Below, piece after piece: positions 1-9,952 of a stretch of 32,852 nucleotides of DNA. Both the position numbers and the translations under genes were made by a program. The stretch is from the NCBI GenBank assembly GCA_030065315.1, contig JASJDB010000002.1, forward strand, positions 1 through 32,852, given 5' to 3'. This stretch comes from Xenococcaceae cyanobacterium MO_167.B52 (GTDB lineage Bacteria > Cyanobacteriota > Cyanobacteriia > Cyanobacteriales > Xenococcaceae). The notes under the pieces are model-generated. The model was given only the letters and a program-made list of their open reading frames with translations. It ran no database searches and was not told where the DNA came from. Position 1 is the stretch's first letter. Each line of letters begins with the position of its first letter.

Positions 1-24
1 AGTAGCATAAGTCTTGCACTTATA

Positions 25-1548
25 CTAACGTCCCTTTCCTAAAATTATAACTTTAAGGGTTTTTAATGCGATCGCAAAATCCAGGAATAAAGAATAATTT
101 TTAATGTAGTAAAGATCGTAGGATACTTTTTGATAAGCATCTTCTACAGAAGCTCCATAGGGATAACAAACCTGCGCCCAGCCTGTAATACCTGGTTTTA
201 CTAGATAACGCATATCATAGTAAGGAATTTCTTCACGAAGTTTAGCATCAAATTCAGGTCGTTCAGGACGGGGTCCAATTAAACTCATTTCCCCTCTCAA
301 CACATTCCAAAGTTGGGGCAATTCATCAATTCGGGTCAAACGCACAAAACGACCTACATTAGTAATTCGAGGATCTCTTTCTTGCGCCCACTGTACCCCC
401 ATTTTTTCTGCATCTTCTCGCATGGAACGAAACTTATGAACACGGAATTTTTTACCATTAAGTCCAGTTCTTACCTGGGAATAAAAAATCTTACCAGGAC
501 TATCAATTTTAATCGCGATCGCAGTTAAAATCGTAATAGGTAGAGTAATCAGAATCAACAAAGCAGCAGCACAAAAATCTAGTAATTTCTTAAATTTAAT
601 ATTTAAAGGATTATGAAGAATGTCGAATCCTGAAGTAAAAGCAAACCAGTCATCTTGGACATAAGCAGAAGGTATTTTATGCCAAAATTGTTCACAAAAG
701 TCTGCCAAACTATAAACATAAATACCCCTGAGTCGCATTACCATTAGCTGTTGTATGATACTTTCCGAAAGTTCTTCACTACCATAGTCAATCAGTACTG
801 CTGACCAAGATTGCTGTTCCCAAAATTTAAAGTTTTCCAGTCGGTCTATAGTCACATTCTTAGGCTTATGAAAGCCTAATTGAGTGGCTTTCCAAGATGA
901 TGAATAGCCATTTAATCTAGACTCTATATGATTTTTACAAGCTTCAGTCTCTCTTTTATAAGACAGTGCAGATTGTTTTGAATTTATAACTACTGGTCGA
1001 GAGATTTGATTATTTGTCAGAATTACAAATTGAGTTTGAGTATGAGCAAGTTGGTAATCTTTTCCAAAGTTGACCGCTTTCTCTCCACCACCGATCATCA
1101 AAAAACGACTAACTCTGGGATTTTTTCGCAACCACTTGTTAATCGATACTCTTAATGCGATCGCCCATATAGCAAATAAACCGATACTAAGAAATAAAAC
1201 CCCTCTACCCACCAAGCTTTCACTACCCCATAATCCAGTCAGGTAAATAAAAGAAGCCAGAGCTAATACAATCACTACAAGACTAAGTAAGATTTTTATT
1301 GAGAGCCAAAAACTAGAAATTTTCTCTGGTATTTTATAACTGTCGGTTAGATATAGTCCTAAGACACAAGCTAAAGTTAATCCATAAAGTAAAGGAGATT
1401 GCCAATCTACTGACTGTTCTAAACGCAATAAAAAAGCCAAGTTAAAACACAGAAGCAGTCCAGTAAGATCGGTAGCCAGAAGAAACCAAGCCAAAGTAAC
1501 ACGAGAAACGAGACGATTCGTTAATAACGTTGGATTCATATCGAACAC
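25..1548 (-). CDS. Exopolysaccharide biosynthesis polyprenyl glycosylphosphotransferase (bacterial sugar transferase)
   Basis: 507-aa ORF with N-terminal transmembrane segments; C-terminal motifs KFRSMREDAEKMGVQWAQERDPRITNVGRFVRLTRIDELPQLWNVLRGEMSLIGPRPERPEF typical of bacterial sugar transferases. Confidence 0.93.
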   Translation of the reverse strand: MFDMNPTLLTNRLVSRVTLAWFLLATDLTGLLLCFNLAFLLRLEQSVDWQSPLLYGLTLACVLGLYLTDSYKIPEKISSFWLSIKILLSLVVIVLALASFIYLTGLWGSESLVGRGVLFLSIGLFAIWAIALRVSINKWLRKNPRVSRFLMIGGGEKAVNFGKDYQLAHTQTQFVILTNNQISRPVVINSKQSALSYKRETEACKNHIESRLNGYSSSWKATQLGFHKPKNVTIDRLENFKFWEQQSWSAVLIDYGSEELSESIIQQLMVMRLRGIYVYSLADFCEQFWHKIPSAYVQDDWFAFTSGFDILHNPLNIKFKKLLDFCAAALLILITLPITILTAIAIKIDSPGKIFYSQVRTGLNGKKFRVHKFRSMREDAEKMGVQWAQERDPRITNVGRFVRLTRIDELPQLWNVLRGEMSLIGPRPERPEFDAKLREEIPYYDMRYLVKPGITGWAQVCYPYGASVEDAYQKVSYDLYYIKNYSLFLDFAIALKTLKVIILGKGR

Positions 1549-1667
1549 ACCACTTTTAAAATCTAGCTAGTTAGTAGTATATTCATAAATTCACGTCTTA
1601 TTCTACATTACAAAATATTTATTTCCCAGAAAAAAATTTATTTAGAGACAGTTTTGATCCAGAATTA

Positions 1668-2162
1668 ATGAAAAAAATTATAGTTATTCATTTGATACTA
1701 TTACAGGTGCTAATTAGTAGTATAATTACCGGCTGTGCTAAAACAGCACAACTTTTGCCAGGTGGTATTAACAGTAATTCCACTGAAGAACATCCAAACT
1801 ACAGTGGAGACAGTAATTATTTAGTTTTTGCTTCTGATCGCAATGGTCAACGAGATATCTTTCTCTATGATTTTACCCAACGCCAACTAGTATCTCTTCC
1901 CAATCTCAACCGCAATAATTCTAGTCAAGACCAACCTTCCATCAGCCAGGATGGACGCTATATTGCTTATGTTTCTACAGAAAGAGGCAAAAGTGATATC
2001 TTTGTCTATGACAGACAAAGACAACGGACAGAATTAATTAGTTCTGATATTAAAGGTTCTGCTAGTCATCCTACTATTAGTGGTGATGGTAGTAAAGTCG
2101 CTTTTCAAGCTAGTCAATTAGGACAATGGAAAATTGTTTTAGTTGAACGCAATGTTAATTAA
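1668..2162 (+). CDS. PD40/TolB-like beta-propeller lipoprotein
   Basis: Hydrophobic signal with lipobox-like ITGC; repeats of NYLVFASDRNGQRDIFLYD / RYIAYVSTERGKSDIFVYD / KVAFQAS (PD40-type). Confidence 0.8.
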   Translation: MKKIIVIHLILLQVLISSIITGCAKTAQLLPGGINSNSTEEHPNYSGDSNYLVFASDRNGQRDIFLYDFTQRQLVSLPNLNRNNSSQDQPSISQDGRYIAYVSTERGKSDIFVYDRQRQRTELISSDIKGSASHPTISGDGSKVAFQASQLGQWKIVLVERNVN

Positions 2163-4675
2163 ATATCCGCAATTGAATTGATGGCGAAAATATTTTCCTC
2201 ATTACTCAATTCACTATTTTCACTTAAAACAAAACTACTAGCAGTAGGCTCATAGACTTCAGCGGTCAATAGTCCTGTTCCTTCAATGGCAAAGAAGTTA
2301 ACATCCTCTGTTGTATGCCACATTTCATTATCTAAACTCCTATCTTCTTCAATTCTAATTTCAATATTGGTACCATTAGCTCCTGTAATTTCCCTGGAGC
2401 GCAATCCTGAAGCATCACCTCCATCATAACTGGCGATAGCAGCTAAGACTTGGGGAGTTTCTGTGAAATTATCACTCAAGTCTAGACTATGCCATCTGTG
2501 TGTAACCTTATCCCCTGTGTTGGTAGCTTGATAATAATTACCATCCCAAGTGCCTGCCCCAGAAGAAATAGCTAACCAGCCAATTCTATCTTGTTGATAT
2601 TGAGATTTTTTTAAACTTTCTTCTTTTTCCAAAGCAACCTTAAAACCTGTTGCAGTTCCTTGTGTCTGGCGGGTACGAATAAACTCACTATTGTTGGTGC
2701 TTTGAACTTGACTTAATACTACTGGTGCTTGACTAAAGTCACTTTGGAAATCAATAGTTTCCCATTGACTTCTAATATTGGCATTACTATTAACGGTTCC
2801 TACTTCAACCAAAGTTCCATCTGCTAGTTGCCAGCTTCCAGTTTCCAGTACCATGTAGCTAAAACTTTCTTTGATATGTTTACCATCTAAGTATTCTGCT
2901 TCTTGAACATAAAAAGAAATACTGTCGCTCTGAGTATCTGTGACGCGGACGATAGCAGTATCTCCACCATTGCGGGATAGAGGTTGAGCAAACACCACAG
3001 GATTAGTATAGTTACCTTGGAGTTGAATAGTTTGTAACTGGTGATTAACACCTTGTATTGTGCCAACTTCTCCTATAGTTATGCTATTTGGTTCTTCCTC
3101 GTTGTCAGAATCATCTTCCTGTAATTGAATTTGCAAACGGTTATCTGCCGTAGCAGAAAAATACTTTTCTACGGTAACTGAACCAGAATCTCCCAACTCA
3201 ATAATTAAATCATCACCATTTTGAGTTTGGGTAATATCTGAAACACTATAACCAGACAAGTCTAAAACATCTAAACTATTAGTATCAACTAAAGTATCAT
3301 TACCAACAGAGACACCATAGTTATAACCACCAAAGATATTTGCTGCACTATTGGCGATTATATAGTCATTACTATTGGAGTTAATAATATTTTCTAGAGT
3401 GACATCAAACGCGATCGATGTACCATAATTATAAAGATTACCTTTACTAGTATTTTGTTGATTAACATCATTAGCAATTAACCAACCCCCTGGATTGAGG
3501 TCAAAACTATAACCACTGCTATTAAAAGACAATTGGGAAAAATTTAGAGTATCAATCCCATTACTGTCCCAGATAGTTTGTTTGGTGCGATGAGGTGTTT
3601 CTAAAACTGTATTTCCATTTATTGTCCAGACATCTGTTGTGCTATCAAAACTATAAGTATCATCTTCCGTATTGTGATCTCTAGCCCCATACAAATACTG
3701 CAAAGCTGCAATATCATAAGGCATTGCTGTTCCAGAAGAATTTCCTGAAAATTCATAGGACATTACTGTGTAAGCAGTATTATCTTCCTCAGTAGATAAG
3801 GTATTATCTTCCTCATGAGGATGCTTCAATCCTAAAGCGTGCAAAGTTTCATGGATTAAGCTCATATAGCCATGTTTACCCGCATCATTTTGAAATCCAT
3901 TAGTATCTTTTTTGTGGTCGTAAGACCCTTTGAGATGGACATCTCCTCCAAGATTTGAAGAGCTAGGATAATAAGCCCAAGCATAGCCAGGACTATCCGA
4001 CAACATATAGCGAATTTGACCAAAAGTATTAGTGTTTGTTTCTGCTACTTCTACAAAGTCAACTTCAATAATGGTTTCTAGCCAATCGAGAATTTCTCTG
4101 ACATTTTCTTTGACTTTACTGCTAACTTCTCGAACATTAGTTTCACTACCATAGTATTTTCCACCAAAAATATCATCTTCATAAAAACTATAGGTAATAG
4201 TATTACTATTCCATTTATAAGAACTTAAAAGAGCCTCGATTTTACTAAAATCTAGATTATTATTACTGGGGGGAATAGCTATACTTTGAGGCAAAGTTTC
4301 AGATAATTCTGTTACCAAATTGCTCGTTAAAATTCTATTACAACAGTTAGGGCAATTACATCTAGCAGATGCTACAGGTTGATGTTGAATAGAACTATTA
4401 TTTCCCAGCCAACCATATCTTATATCTTCTAAGACAAAATATTCTGATAATGTAGGAGTTTCTTTTATTGTAATATATTGATTATTAATCTTATTCTGTG
4501 CAGATTCTTTACTATTATCGGATTCTAATAAAGAATCAGTAACTATATTCCTGTTATTTTTAATATCTAACAAGTCTTCTAAAAGAAAATTAAGGCTCTC
4601 TTTTATGACATTTTCTGCCTGTTGAATAAGATTATTTTCTGGCAAATTATCAATCATTATTATAAAAAACTTCAA
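2159..4675 (-). CDS. M10-like (serralysin-type) metzincin protease with C-terminal tandem H-type-lectin-like repeats
   Basis: Zinc-binding HETLHALGLKHP (HExxHxxGxxH) followed by Met-turn TVMSYEFSG; degenerate RTX-like section; three ~85-aa C-terminal repeats. Confidence 0.85.
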   Translation of the reverse strand: MKFFIIMIDNLPENNLIQQAENVIKESLNFLLEDLLDIKNNRNIVTDSLLESDNSKESAQNKINNQYITIKETPTLSEYFVLEDIRYGWLGNNSSIQHQPVASARCNCPNCCNRILTSNLVTELSETLPQSIAIPPSNNNLDFSKIEALLSSYKWNSNTITYSFYEDDIFGGKYYGSETNVREVSSKVKENVREILDWLETIIEVDFVEVAETNTNTFGQIRYMLSDSPGYAWAYYPSSSNLGGDVHLKGSYDHKKDTNGFQNDAGKHGYMSLIHETLHALGLKHPHEEDNTLSTEEDNTAYTVMSYEFSGNSSGTAMPYDIAALQYLYGARDHNTEDDTYSFDSTTDVWTINGNTVLETPHRTKQTIWDSNGIDTLNFSQLSFNSSGYSFDLNPGGWLIANDVNQQNTSKGNLYNYGTSIAFDVTLENIINSNSNDYIIANSAANIFGGYNYGVSVGNDTLVDTNSLDVLDLSGYSVSDITQTQNGDDLIIELGDSGSVTVEKYFSATADNRLQIQLQEDDSDNEEEPNSITIGEVGTIQGVNHQLQTIQLQGNYTNPVVFAQPLSRNGGDTAIVRVTDTQSDSISFYVQEAEYLDGKHIKESFSYMVLETGSWQLADGTLVEVGTVNSNANIRSQWETIDFQSDFSQAPVVLSQVQSTNNSEFIRTRQTQGTATGFKVALEKEESLKKSQYQQDRIGWLAISSGAGTWDGNYYQATNTGDKVTHRWHSLDLSDNFTETPQVLAAIASYDGGDASGLRSREITGANGTNIEIRIEEDRSLDNEMWHTTEDVNFFAIEGTGLLTAEVYEPTASSFVLSENSELSNEENIFAINSIADI

Positions 4676-4977
4676 TCAAGCTACTTTTTCTATAAGTTTA
4701 GATAAACAAGCTTTTTTTGATAATTGCAAAAACACGTAACTTTGGGATTATTATTGTCTTATCTACTTTTTTACTATTGAAGCAATTACCGTTTATATAC
4801 GGTCAAATAAATTACTAAACAAATATCAAAGCTCAAAAATCTAGTAAGTGATATGTAAAAGTTTTTAACTACATCGAAATTTCTGCTTAGGATTAGAATA
4901 AAAAAACACTTAGTATAAAACTTGGAACTAAGTATAAAGAAACTAGGTTAAATTTTTATTCATCAGGAAATAAAATA

Positions 4978-5865
4978 ATGAATCAAGAAGTTGCTTTTTT
5001 GGGTTTAGGGTTAATGGGCGCACCAATGGCTGCTAATTTGGCTCGTAAGGGTTACATGGTTAAAGGTTGGAATAGAACAAGCGATCGCCCTGGGATCAAA
5101 ATAGCAAAAGCAGCAGGAGTAAACATAGTTGACTCTATCGAAGAAGCAGTAAAAACAGCAGCAATAATATTTTCTTGTGTTGGAGATGTTCCCGATGTGA
5201 AAGAGATTTTACTAGGAGAAAAAGGAGTAAAAAATTATGCTTCTCCCGAAACCATAATTGTGGATATGAGTACTATTGGTAGCACCGCAGCCAAAGAAAT
5301 TGCTGAAGAATTAGCCAAACATCAATTACGCTTTATGGATGCTCCCGTTTCTGGAGGAGATATTGGCGCAATTAAAGGAACTCTAACTATTATGGTAGGA
5401 GGAAATAAAGCAGATTTTGAGCAGTGTAAACCCTTATTGGAAGCAATGGGAAAAAACATTACTCTTTGTGGAAGAGTTGGTAGTGGACAAGGGGTAAAAA
5501 TGTGTAATCAAATACTCTGCACTCTAAATATGATCGGGATTTGTGAAGCTATGGAAATGGCAAAACAACAAGGTATCGATCCTAATTTAGTTATAGAAGT
5601 TTGTGGCACTGGGGCAGCAGGTTCTTGGGCTTTATCTAATTTGGGAGAGAAGATTATTAATTCTGATTATGAGCCTGGTTTTGCGATTAAACACATTATT
5701 AAAGATTTACGATTAGTTCAAGAAATCAGCCAGGCTGGAGCAGTTGATTTACCTGGTACTCAATTAGGGGATAGTTTGTTTAAGAAAGTTGCAGCAATGA
5801 ATCAGGGAGAAGGTTCGGAACAAGGAACACAAGCTATGATCAGGGCTTATTTAGAAGAATTTTAA
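4978..5865 (+). CDS. NAD(P)-dependent oxidoreductase, 3-hydroxyisobutyrate dehydrogenase / GLYR family
   Basis: N-terminal VAFLGLGLMGAPMAANLARKGY Rossmann motif and MDAPVSGGDIGAIKGTLTIMVGG substrate-binding signature. Confidence 0.93.
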   Translation: MNQEVAFLGLGLMGAPMAANLARKGYMVKGWNRTSDRPGIKIAKAAGVNIVDSIEEAVKTAAIIFSCVGDVPDVKEILLGEKGVKNYASPETIIVDMSTIGSTAAKEIAEELAKHQLRFMDAPVSGGDIGAIKGTLTIMVGGNKADFEQCKPLLEAMGKNITLCGRVGSGQGVKMCNQILCTLNMIGICEAMEMAKQQGIDPNLVIEVCGTGAAGSWALSNLGEKIINSDYEPGFAIKHIIKDLRLVQEISQAGAVDLPGTQLGDSLFKKVAAMNQGEGSEQGTQAMIRAYLEEF

Positions 5866-5967
5866 ACTTATTTGTCTGTTGATTAAGTATCTCAAAAATT
5901 TTTTCAAATGTATCCATTAAGCTGATGGGTTAGATAGGGTTTGCTGAAAAAGTTTTTTGGCGAGGTT

Positions 5968-6000
5968 CAGAAGTCAGAAGTCAGAAGTCAGAAGTCAGAA
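5968..6000. repeat. Heptanucleotide tandem repeat (CAGAAGT)x4.7
   Basis: cagaagt cagaagt cagaagt cagaagt cagaa read directly. Confidence 0.95.
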
Positions 6001-6046
6001 TAATCTAGACAATCTCAAAGTGTATGGGTTTTGAAGGTAAAGAAGC

Positions 6047-6126
6047 TTATTTCTTGCACTTTATCAACTTTACCTGAAGACCGAACCATTGATTTGTCAA
6101 GGTTTTAGACTTATTCAGCAAGTCCT
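6047..6126. repeat. 80-bp direct repeat, copy 1
   Basis: ttatttcttgcactttatcaactttacctgaagacc...ttattcagcaagtccta; near-identical to 6152-6231. Confidence 0.92.
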
Positions 6127-6151
6127 ATCTAGCTATTTTTGAGAATTAGTA

Positions 6152-6231
6152 TTATTTCTTGCACTTTATCAACTTTACCTGAAGACCACACCATTGATTT
6201 GTAAAGGTTTTAGACTTATTCAGTAAGTCTT
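6152..6231. repeat. 80-bp direct repeat, copy 2
   Basis: ttatttcttgcactttatcaactttacctgaagaccacacc...ttattcagtaagtctta. Confidence 0.92.
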
Positions 6232-6249
6232 AGATAGCGAAAGAAAAGT

Positions 6250-6304
6250 AGGGGGGCAATGCACTAAAGTACTTCCTTCGGTCGCCCACCCTAGTTTTTT
6301 TTTA
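6250..6304 (+). terminator. Terminator-like hairpin with T tract
   Basis: TAGGG-GGGC pairs with GCCCACCCTA (one bulge) and is followed by a run of T's on the + strand. Confidence 0.4.
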
Positions 6305-7537
6305 AAGATATTTTTGCAATATATCAACTTTATCGGTTTTTTCCCAAGGTAAGTCTAAATCGCTTCTGCCGAAGTGTCCATAAGCTGCTACATCTTGATA
6401 AAAACGACCGCCTCTTTCTGAGGGTAAATTACGGAGATCTAAAGTTTGAATAATTCCCGCAGGGCGTAATTCAAAATAGCGTTTAACTAACTCTAATATT
6501 TTATCTTCGTCAATTTTGGCAGTAGCAAAAGTTTCAACAAAAATACTTACTGGTCGAGCTACTCCAATCGCATAACTTACTTGTACTTCACACTTATCGG
6601 CTAATCCCGCAGCAACAATATTTTTGGCTACATAACGACAAGCATAGGAAGCACTACGATCTACTTTTGTGGGATCTTTTCCTGAAAATGCGCCACCACC
6701 ATGACGGGAGTAACCACCGTAAGTGTCAACGATAATTTTTCTTCCCGTTAAACCCGAATCTCCTTGGGGACCTCCAATGACAAATTTACCTGTAGGATTG
6801 ACGAGAAAACGAGTGTTATCATCTGGTTTAATTTCTAAGTCTGAAAATACGGGTAATACTACAGATTCCCAGAGATCATTTTTGATTTTTTGTTGAACTT
6901 TACTATCTTCACTAATGTCACCAATAGTTTCTGTATGTTGGGTAGAAGTCAAAATAGTATCGATTCCTACTGGTTTACCATCTTCATAAATAACTGAAAC
7001 CTGGGTTTTACCATCAGGACGTAGGTAAGCAAGTTCTCCGCTTTTGCGAACTGCGGTTAGACGACGGGATATACGATGTGCCAAACTAATGGGCATAGGC
7101 ATTAGTTCGGGAGTTTCGTTACAAGCGTAACCAAACATAATACCTTGATCGCCCGCTCCAATTTGGTCTAGTTGATCGTCGCTAAGTTTTGTTCTTTGTT
7201 CCTGTGCTGTGGTTACACCTTGAGCTATATCAGGAGATTGTTCGTCTAAAGCAATTAAAACCGAACAACTATTAGCAGAAAATCCGTTATCCCCATGTAT
7301 ATAACCGATTTCAGCTATTTTTTTTCTCGTAAGATCGATATAGTTTACTTGGGCTTTGGTGGTAATTTCACCAGTAATTAGGACTAAACCAGTATTTACT
7401 ACTACTTCAGCAGCAACTCGGCTTAGTTGATCTTGTGAAAGCAGTGCATCTAAAATAGCGTCAGAAATTTGATCGCATATTTTATCAGGATGACCTTCTG
7501 TAACAGATTCGGATGTAAATAAGTAGCGACGAGACAA
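6302..7537 (-). CDS. metK: S-adenosylmethionine synthetase
   Basis: [56 protein letters not shown] signatures. Confidence 0.98.
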   Translation of the reverse strand: MSRRYLFTSESVTEGHPDKICDQISDAILDALLSQDQLSRVAAEVVVNTGLVLITGEITTKAQVNYIDLTRKKIAEIGYIHGDNGFSANSCSVLIALDEQSPDIAQGVTTAQEQRTKLSDDQLDQIGAGDQGIMFGYACNETPELMPMPISLAHRISRRLTAVRKSGELAYLRPDGKTQVSVIYEDGKPVGIDTILTSTQHTETIGDISEDSKVQQKIKNDLWESVVLPVFSDLEIKPDDNTRFLVNPTGKFVIGGPQGDSGLTGRKIIVDTYGGYSRHGGGAFSGKDPTKVDRSASYACRYVAKNIVAAGLADKCEVQVSYAIGVARPVSIFVETFATAKIDEDKILELVKRYFELRPAGIIQTLDLRNLPSERGGRFYQDVAAYGHFGRSDLDLPWEKTDKVDILQKYL

Positions 7538-7607
7538 TTGTGTTAATTCCCCTTAAATTCTAGAGATAGATTTTAATCATGATACTAATTATGGGTTAGC
7601 TTAGGTA

Positions 7608-8351
7608 TTAATCAAAAATTTTAATTTCTTTGAGGTCTCTAATTTCTAGATCTGCGGTCCCTAAATGACCAATTAAGGATTCTGACCAAGAAATGCCGAT
7701 TGTTCCCGCTGCTCCTGCTCCTTGCGCCATTTTTATATCTCCTACGGAGTCACCAATCATGAGGGTTTGAGAAGGAGATACTTGGAGCATTTTACAAGCT
7801 TCAAGGAATAATTGGGGGTCTGGTTTACGGAAATTGAAATCACTACCCAAGATTAATTGGATATATTCGGAAAGTTGATAACGCTGGATAAAGGCTGCTA
7901 TTTCTGGGGTGGAATCGGCAGAGATAATACCCAGTTTTAATCCTGCTTCTGTGAAAGTTTCCAGCATTTCTCTAACACCAGGAAACAGGGGAGCAGATTC
8001 GGGGGTCTTAGTGCAGTGTTTATGGGCTTGTTCAAAAGCACGATCTACTATTTGTCTAGCTTCAGACCAACTATAGCCTCTCTGCGCTACATAAGCAGCA
8101 GCAACAATAGCATTCTCTTCCCTACTTCCTACCGCCATTAAACCTGTTAAATCAAAAATATTATCTCGAATTCCCCAAGCTTTAAGTAAAGATTCTCGTA
8201 TGTCTTTTTTTATGTAGGATTCTATTAAACTAGCTCTTTCATGAGCTAATTTCTGTGAAAAGTTGGGAGAATTTTCCAAAGTACCATCTTTGTCTAACAT
8301 GATTGACTCAATGTTAGTAAATTGTTTGACACCACAGCTAATTGTTACCAA
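7608..8351 (-). CDS. HAD family (subfamily IA-like) hydrolase
   Basis: SIMLDKDGTL motif I, LGIISADS motif II, KPDPQLF and MIGDSVGDIKMAQGAGA motifs III/IV. Confidence 0.9.
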   Translation of the reverse strand: MVTISCGVKQFTNIESIMLDKDGTLENSPNFSQKLAHERASLIESYIKKDIRESLLKAWGIRDNIFDLTGLMAVGSREENAIVAAAYVAQRGYSWSEARQIVDRAFEQAHKHCTKTPESAPLFPGVREMLETFTEAGLKLGIISADSTPEIAAFIQRYQLSEYIQLILGSDFNFRKPDPQLFLEACKMLQVSPSQTLMIGDSVGDIKMAQGAGAAGTIGISWSESLIGHLGTADLEIRDLKEIKIFD

Positions 8352-8515
8352 TTGTGTTTCTCCACTTGGGGATAATTGATTTATTGATCTAGTTTAGGGA
8401 TTATTCTTAGCATCATGAAGCAATTTGAACCAGAAATGAGAGTCGAATCTTTTTTTTATTAAATTGTCATAAGTAGTCGCACAAAATAAATTACATAGTT
8501 GAGAAAGGGAACAGC

Positions 8516-8603
8516 CCTAAAGGATTCGCTGCGAGTCCTAAAGGATATATCCGTAGGTGTATCCTTTAGGACACCTTCGGATAACCATCGGGAATCCTTT
8601 AGG
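8516..8603. repeat. Nested inverted repeat of CCTAAAGGAT type
   Basis: Inner perfect 13-bp arms GTCCTAAAGGATA (8535-8547) / TATCCTTTAGGAC (8560-8572); outer 11-bp arms CCTAAAGGATT (8516-8526) / AATCCTTTAGG (8593-8603). Confidence 0.85.
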
Positions 8604-8705
8604 ACTTGGGAACAGGGAACAGAAAAGAATTACAGAGATTTTTATATATTACTAAAGTGTGTAAATAATTTTGTTGAAGCACTTAACTATTCTAGAAGAG
8701 CCGAT

Positions 8706-9908
8706 TTATTTATTTGGGCAAGGTCTAGTTGTTAACCCCAAAGAATTTTCTAACGATTCTAAAACGATTTCCGTTAAAATCTTAATGCGGTAGCGACAAG
8801 TATTAGTTTCTGCTGAATTAAATGTACCGTTTTCCCAATATTTATTACTTCCCGCCCCACCACCACAAATGCTAAAATAGGCACAAGTATCACGACACAA
8901 ATTAATTCCAGCAGTTAAATCCTGATAAATTTTTTGAAACTTATCCGTATAACAAGCAGACTCCAAATTATCTTCTAATAAATTCCCAAAAATAAAGTCT
9001 CCATAATCCTCAGTCTTAACTGATAATAATTCAGGATCAAAAGTGGAAAAGTTTCCCTGATAATCGACATTAACAATGGCAAAGGGATGATTCATGTCAG
9101 TATTTTTTAAACGCTCTTCGTTATAAATTAAACTACCCAAAGTTTCAAATTCTCTTAGTTGAAACTCACCCTGACTTTGGGCTGTTAATTCCCAAAATCT
9201 CTTAATAAAATGACGATAAGCGGTTTCAATTTCCTGCCCTTCTAAGGAAGAGGAATGGTTCACTCCTTCAGTTTCTTCCATATTGAAACCCACATCTGTA
9301 ATTCCATTTTCCCTAAAAAAGTCAAAGATTTCATCGGCATAGTTGAGTGAATCTTTAGTAATTACAGAAATAATATTGTAGGGAATTTCATTTTGTTGGA
9401 GATAACGTAAACCCCGCATTGTAAGTTCATGGGAAGCTCCTCCTCTACGATTAGGACGATGAGCATCATGAAGAAAAGCTGGACCATCTAAACTCACACC
9501 AACATGAACTGGATGTTGTTTGAAGAAATCACACCAAGCTTGAGTAATTAGGGTAGCGTTAGTTTGAAAAGAATGATCGACAATAAACTTTTTTGTATTG
9601 TATTTATCGTTAATTTTCTGAATTTTAGCAAAAGCAGATTCATAAAAAGAAATAGGTACAGTTAATGGCTCTCCAGCGTGCCAGCAGATATTAAAATCCC
9701 CCCGAAAAAAGCTACTAGTAAAGATTTTTTCAAAAATTGGTTCAATTAAATCTAAGGATAATAAGTTACGCAGATGTCGCTGAGGTAAATAGCAGTAATC
9801 ACAATTCAAATTACAAAAGGAAGTAGGCTGAATCACTACCAGATTAATTGGACCAAATTGTTTGATATTAGGAATGTCTGGTGAAACTTGAGCTTGAGAG
9901 AGTACCAT
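8706..9908 (-). CDS. grrM: Radical SAM/SPASM peptide maturase of the GrrM (cyclophane-forming) type
   Basis: CNLNCDYCYLPQR (CxxxCxxC), C-terminal Cys-rich SPASM-like CRDTCAYFSICGGGAGSNKYWENGTFNSAETNTCRYRI, adjacent to grrA-like precursors. Confidence 0.9.
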   Translation of the reverse strand: MVLSQAQVSPDIPNIKQFGPINLVVIQPTSFCNLNCDYCYLPQRHLRNLLSLDLIEPIFEKIFTSSFFRGDFNICWHAGEPLTVPISFYESAFAKIQKINDKYNTKKFIVDHSFQTNATLITQAWCDFFKQHPVHVGVSLDGPAFLHDAHRPNRRGGASHELTMRGLRYLQQNEIPYNIISVITKDSLNYADEIFDFFRENGITDVGFNMEETEGVNHSSSLEGQEIETAYRHFIKRFWELTAQSQGEFQLREFETLGSLIYNEERLKNTDMNHPFAIVNVDYQGNFSTFDPELLSVKTEDYGDFIFGNLLEDNLESACYTDKFQKIYQDLTAGINLCRDTCAYFSICGGGAGSNKYWENGTFNSAETNTCRYRIKILTEIVLESLENSLGLTTRPCPNK

Positions 9909-9952
9909 TTTTGTCTAAAAGTGAAATATTATATTTAATAATTGGAAGTTAT

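Larger units (their letters stand above)
5932..6130. mobile_element. MITE-like element with imperfect 21-bp terminal inverted repeats
   Basis: 5932-5952 AGATAGGGTTTGCTGAAAAAG against reverse complement of 6110-6130 (AGATAGGACTTGCTGAATAAG), 18/21 identical; no ORF inside. Confidence 0.55.

Noticed and set aside
313-528. 71-aa + ORF inside the sugar transferase
   Set aside because: Antisense shadow ORF of a conserved gene. The same reasoning applies to 14195-14395 (mostly), 15339-15524, 16000-16185, 16932-17114, 18139-18351, 20479-20772, 21996-22244, 23699-23881, 24231-24470, 26297-26503 and 30975-31181.
5968-6000. CRISPR-like array
   Set aside because: Uninterrupted 7-bp tandem repeat with no spacers; no cas genes in the window.
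6047-6231. CRISPR repeat-spacer pair
   Set aside because: Only two 80-bp units, linked to transposon-like ends; size and context do not fit CRISPR.
7538-7607. Possible SAM riboswitch near metK
   Set aside because: The upstream interval between metK and the next upstream gene was inspected and shows no recognisable SAM-riboswitch core; the 70-bp gap is also very short.
8499-8735. 78-aa + strand ORF
   Set aside because: Spans the nested CCTAAAGGAT inverted repeats and overlaps the end of grrM antisense; not protein-like.
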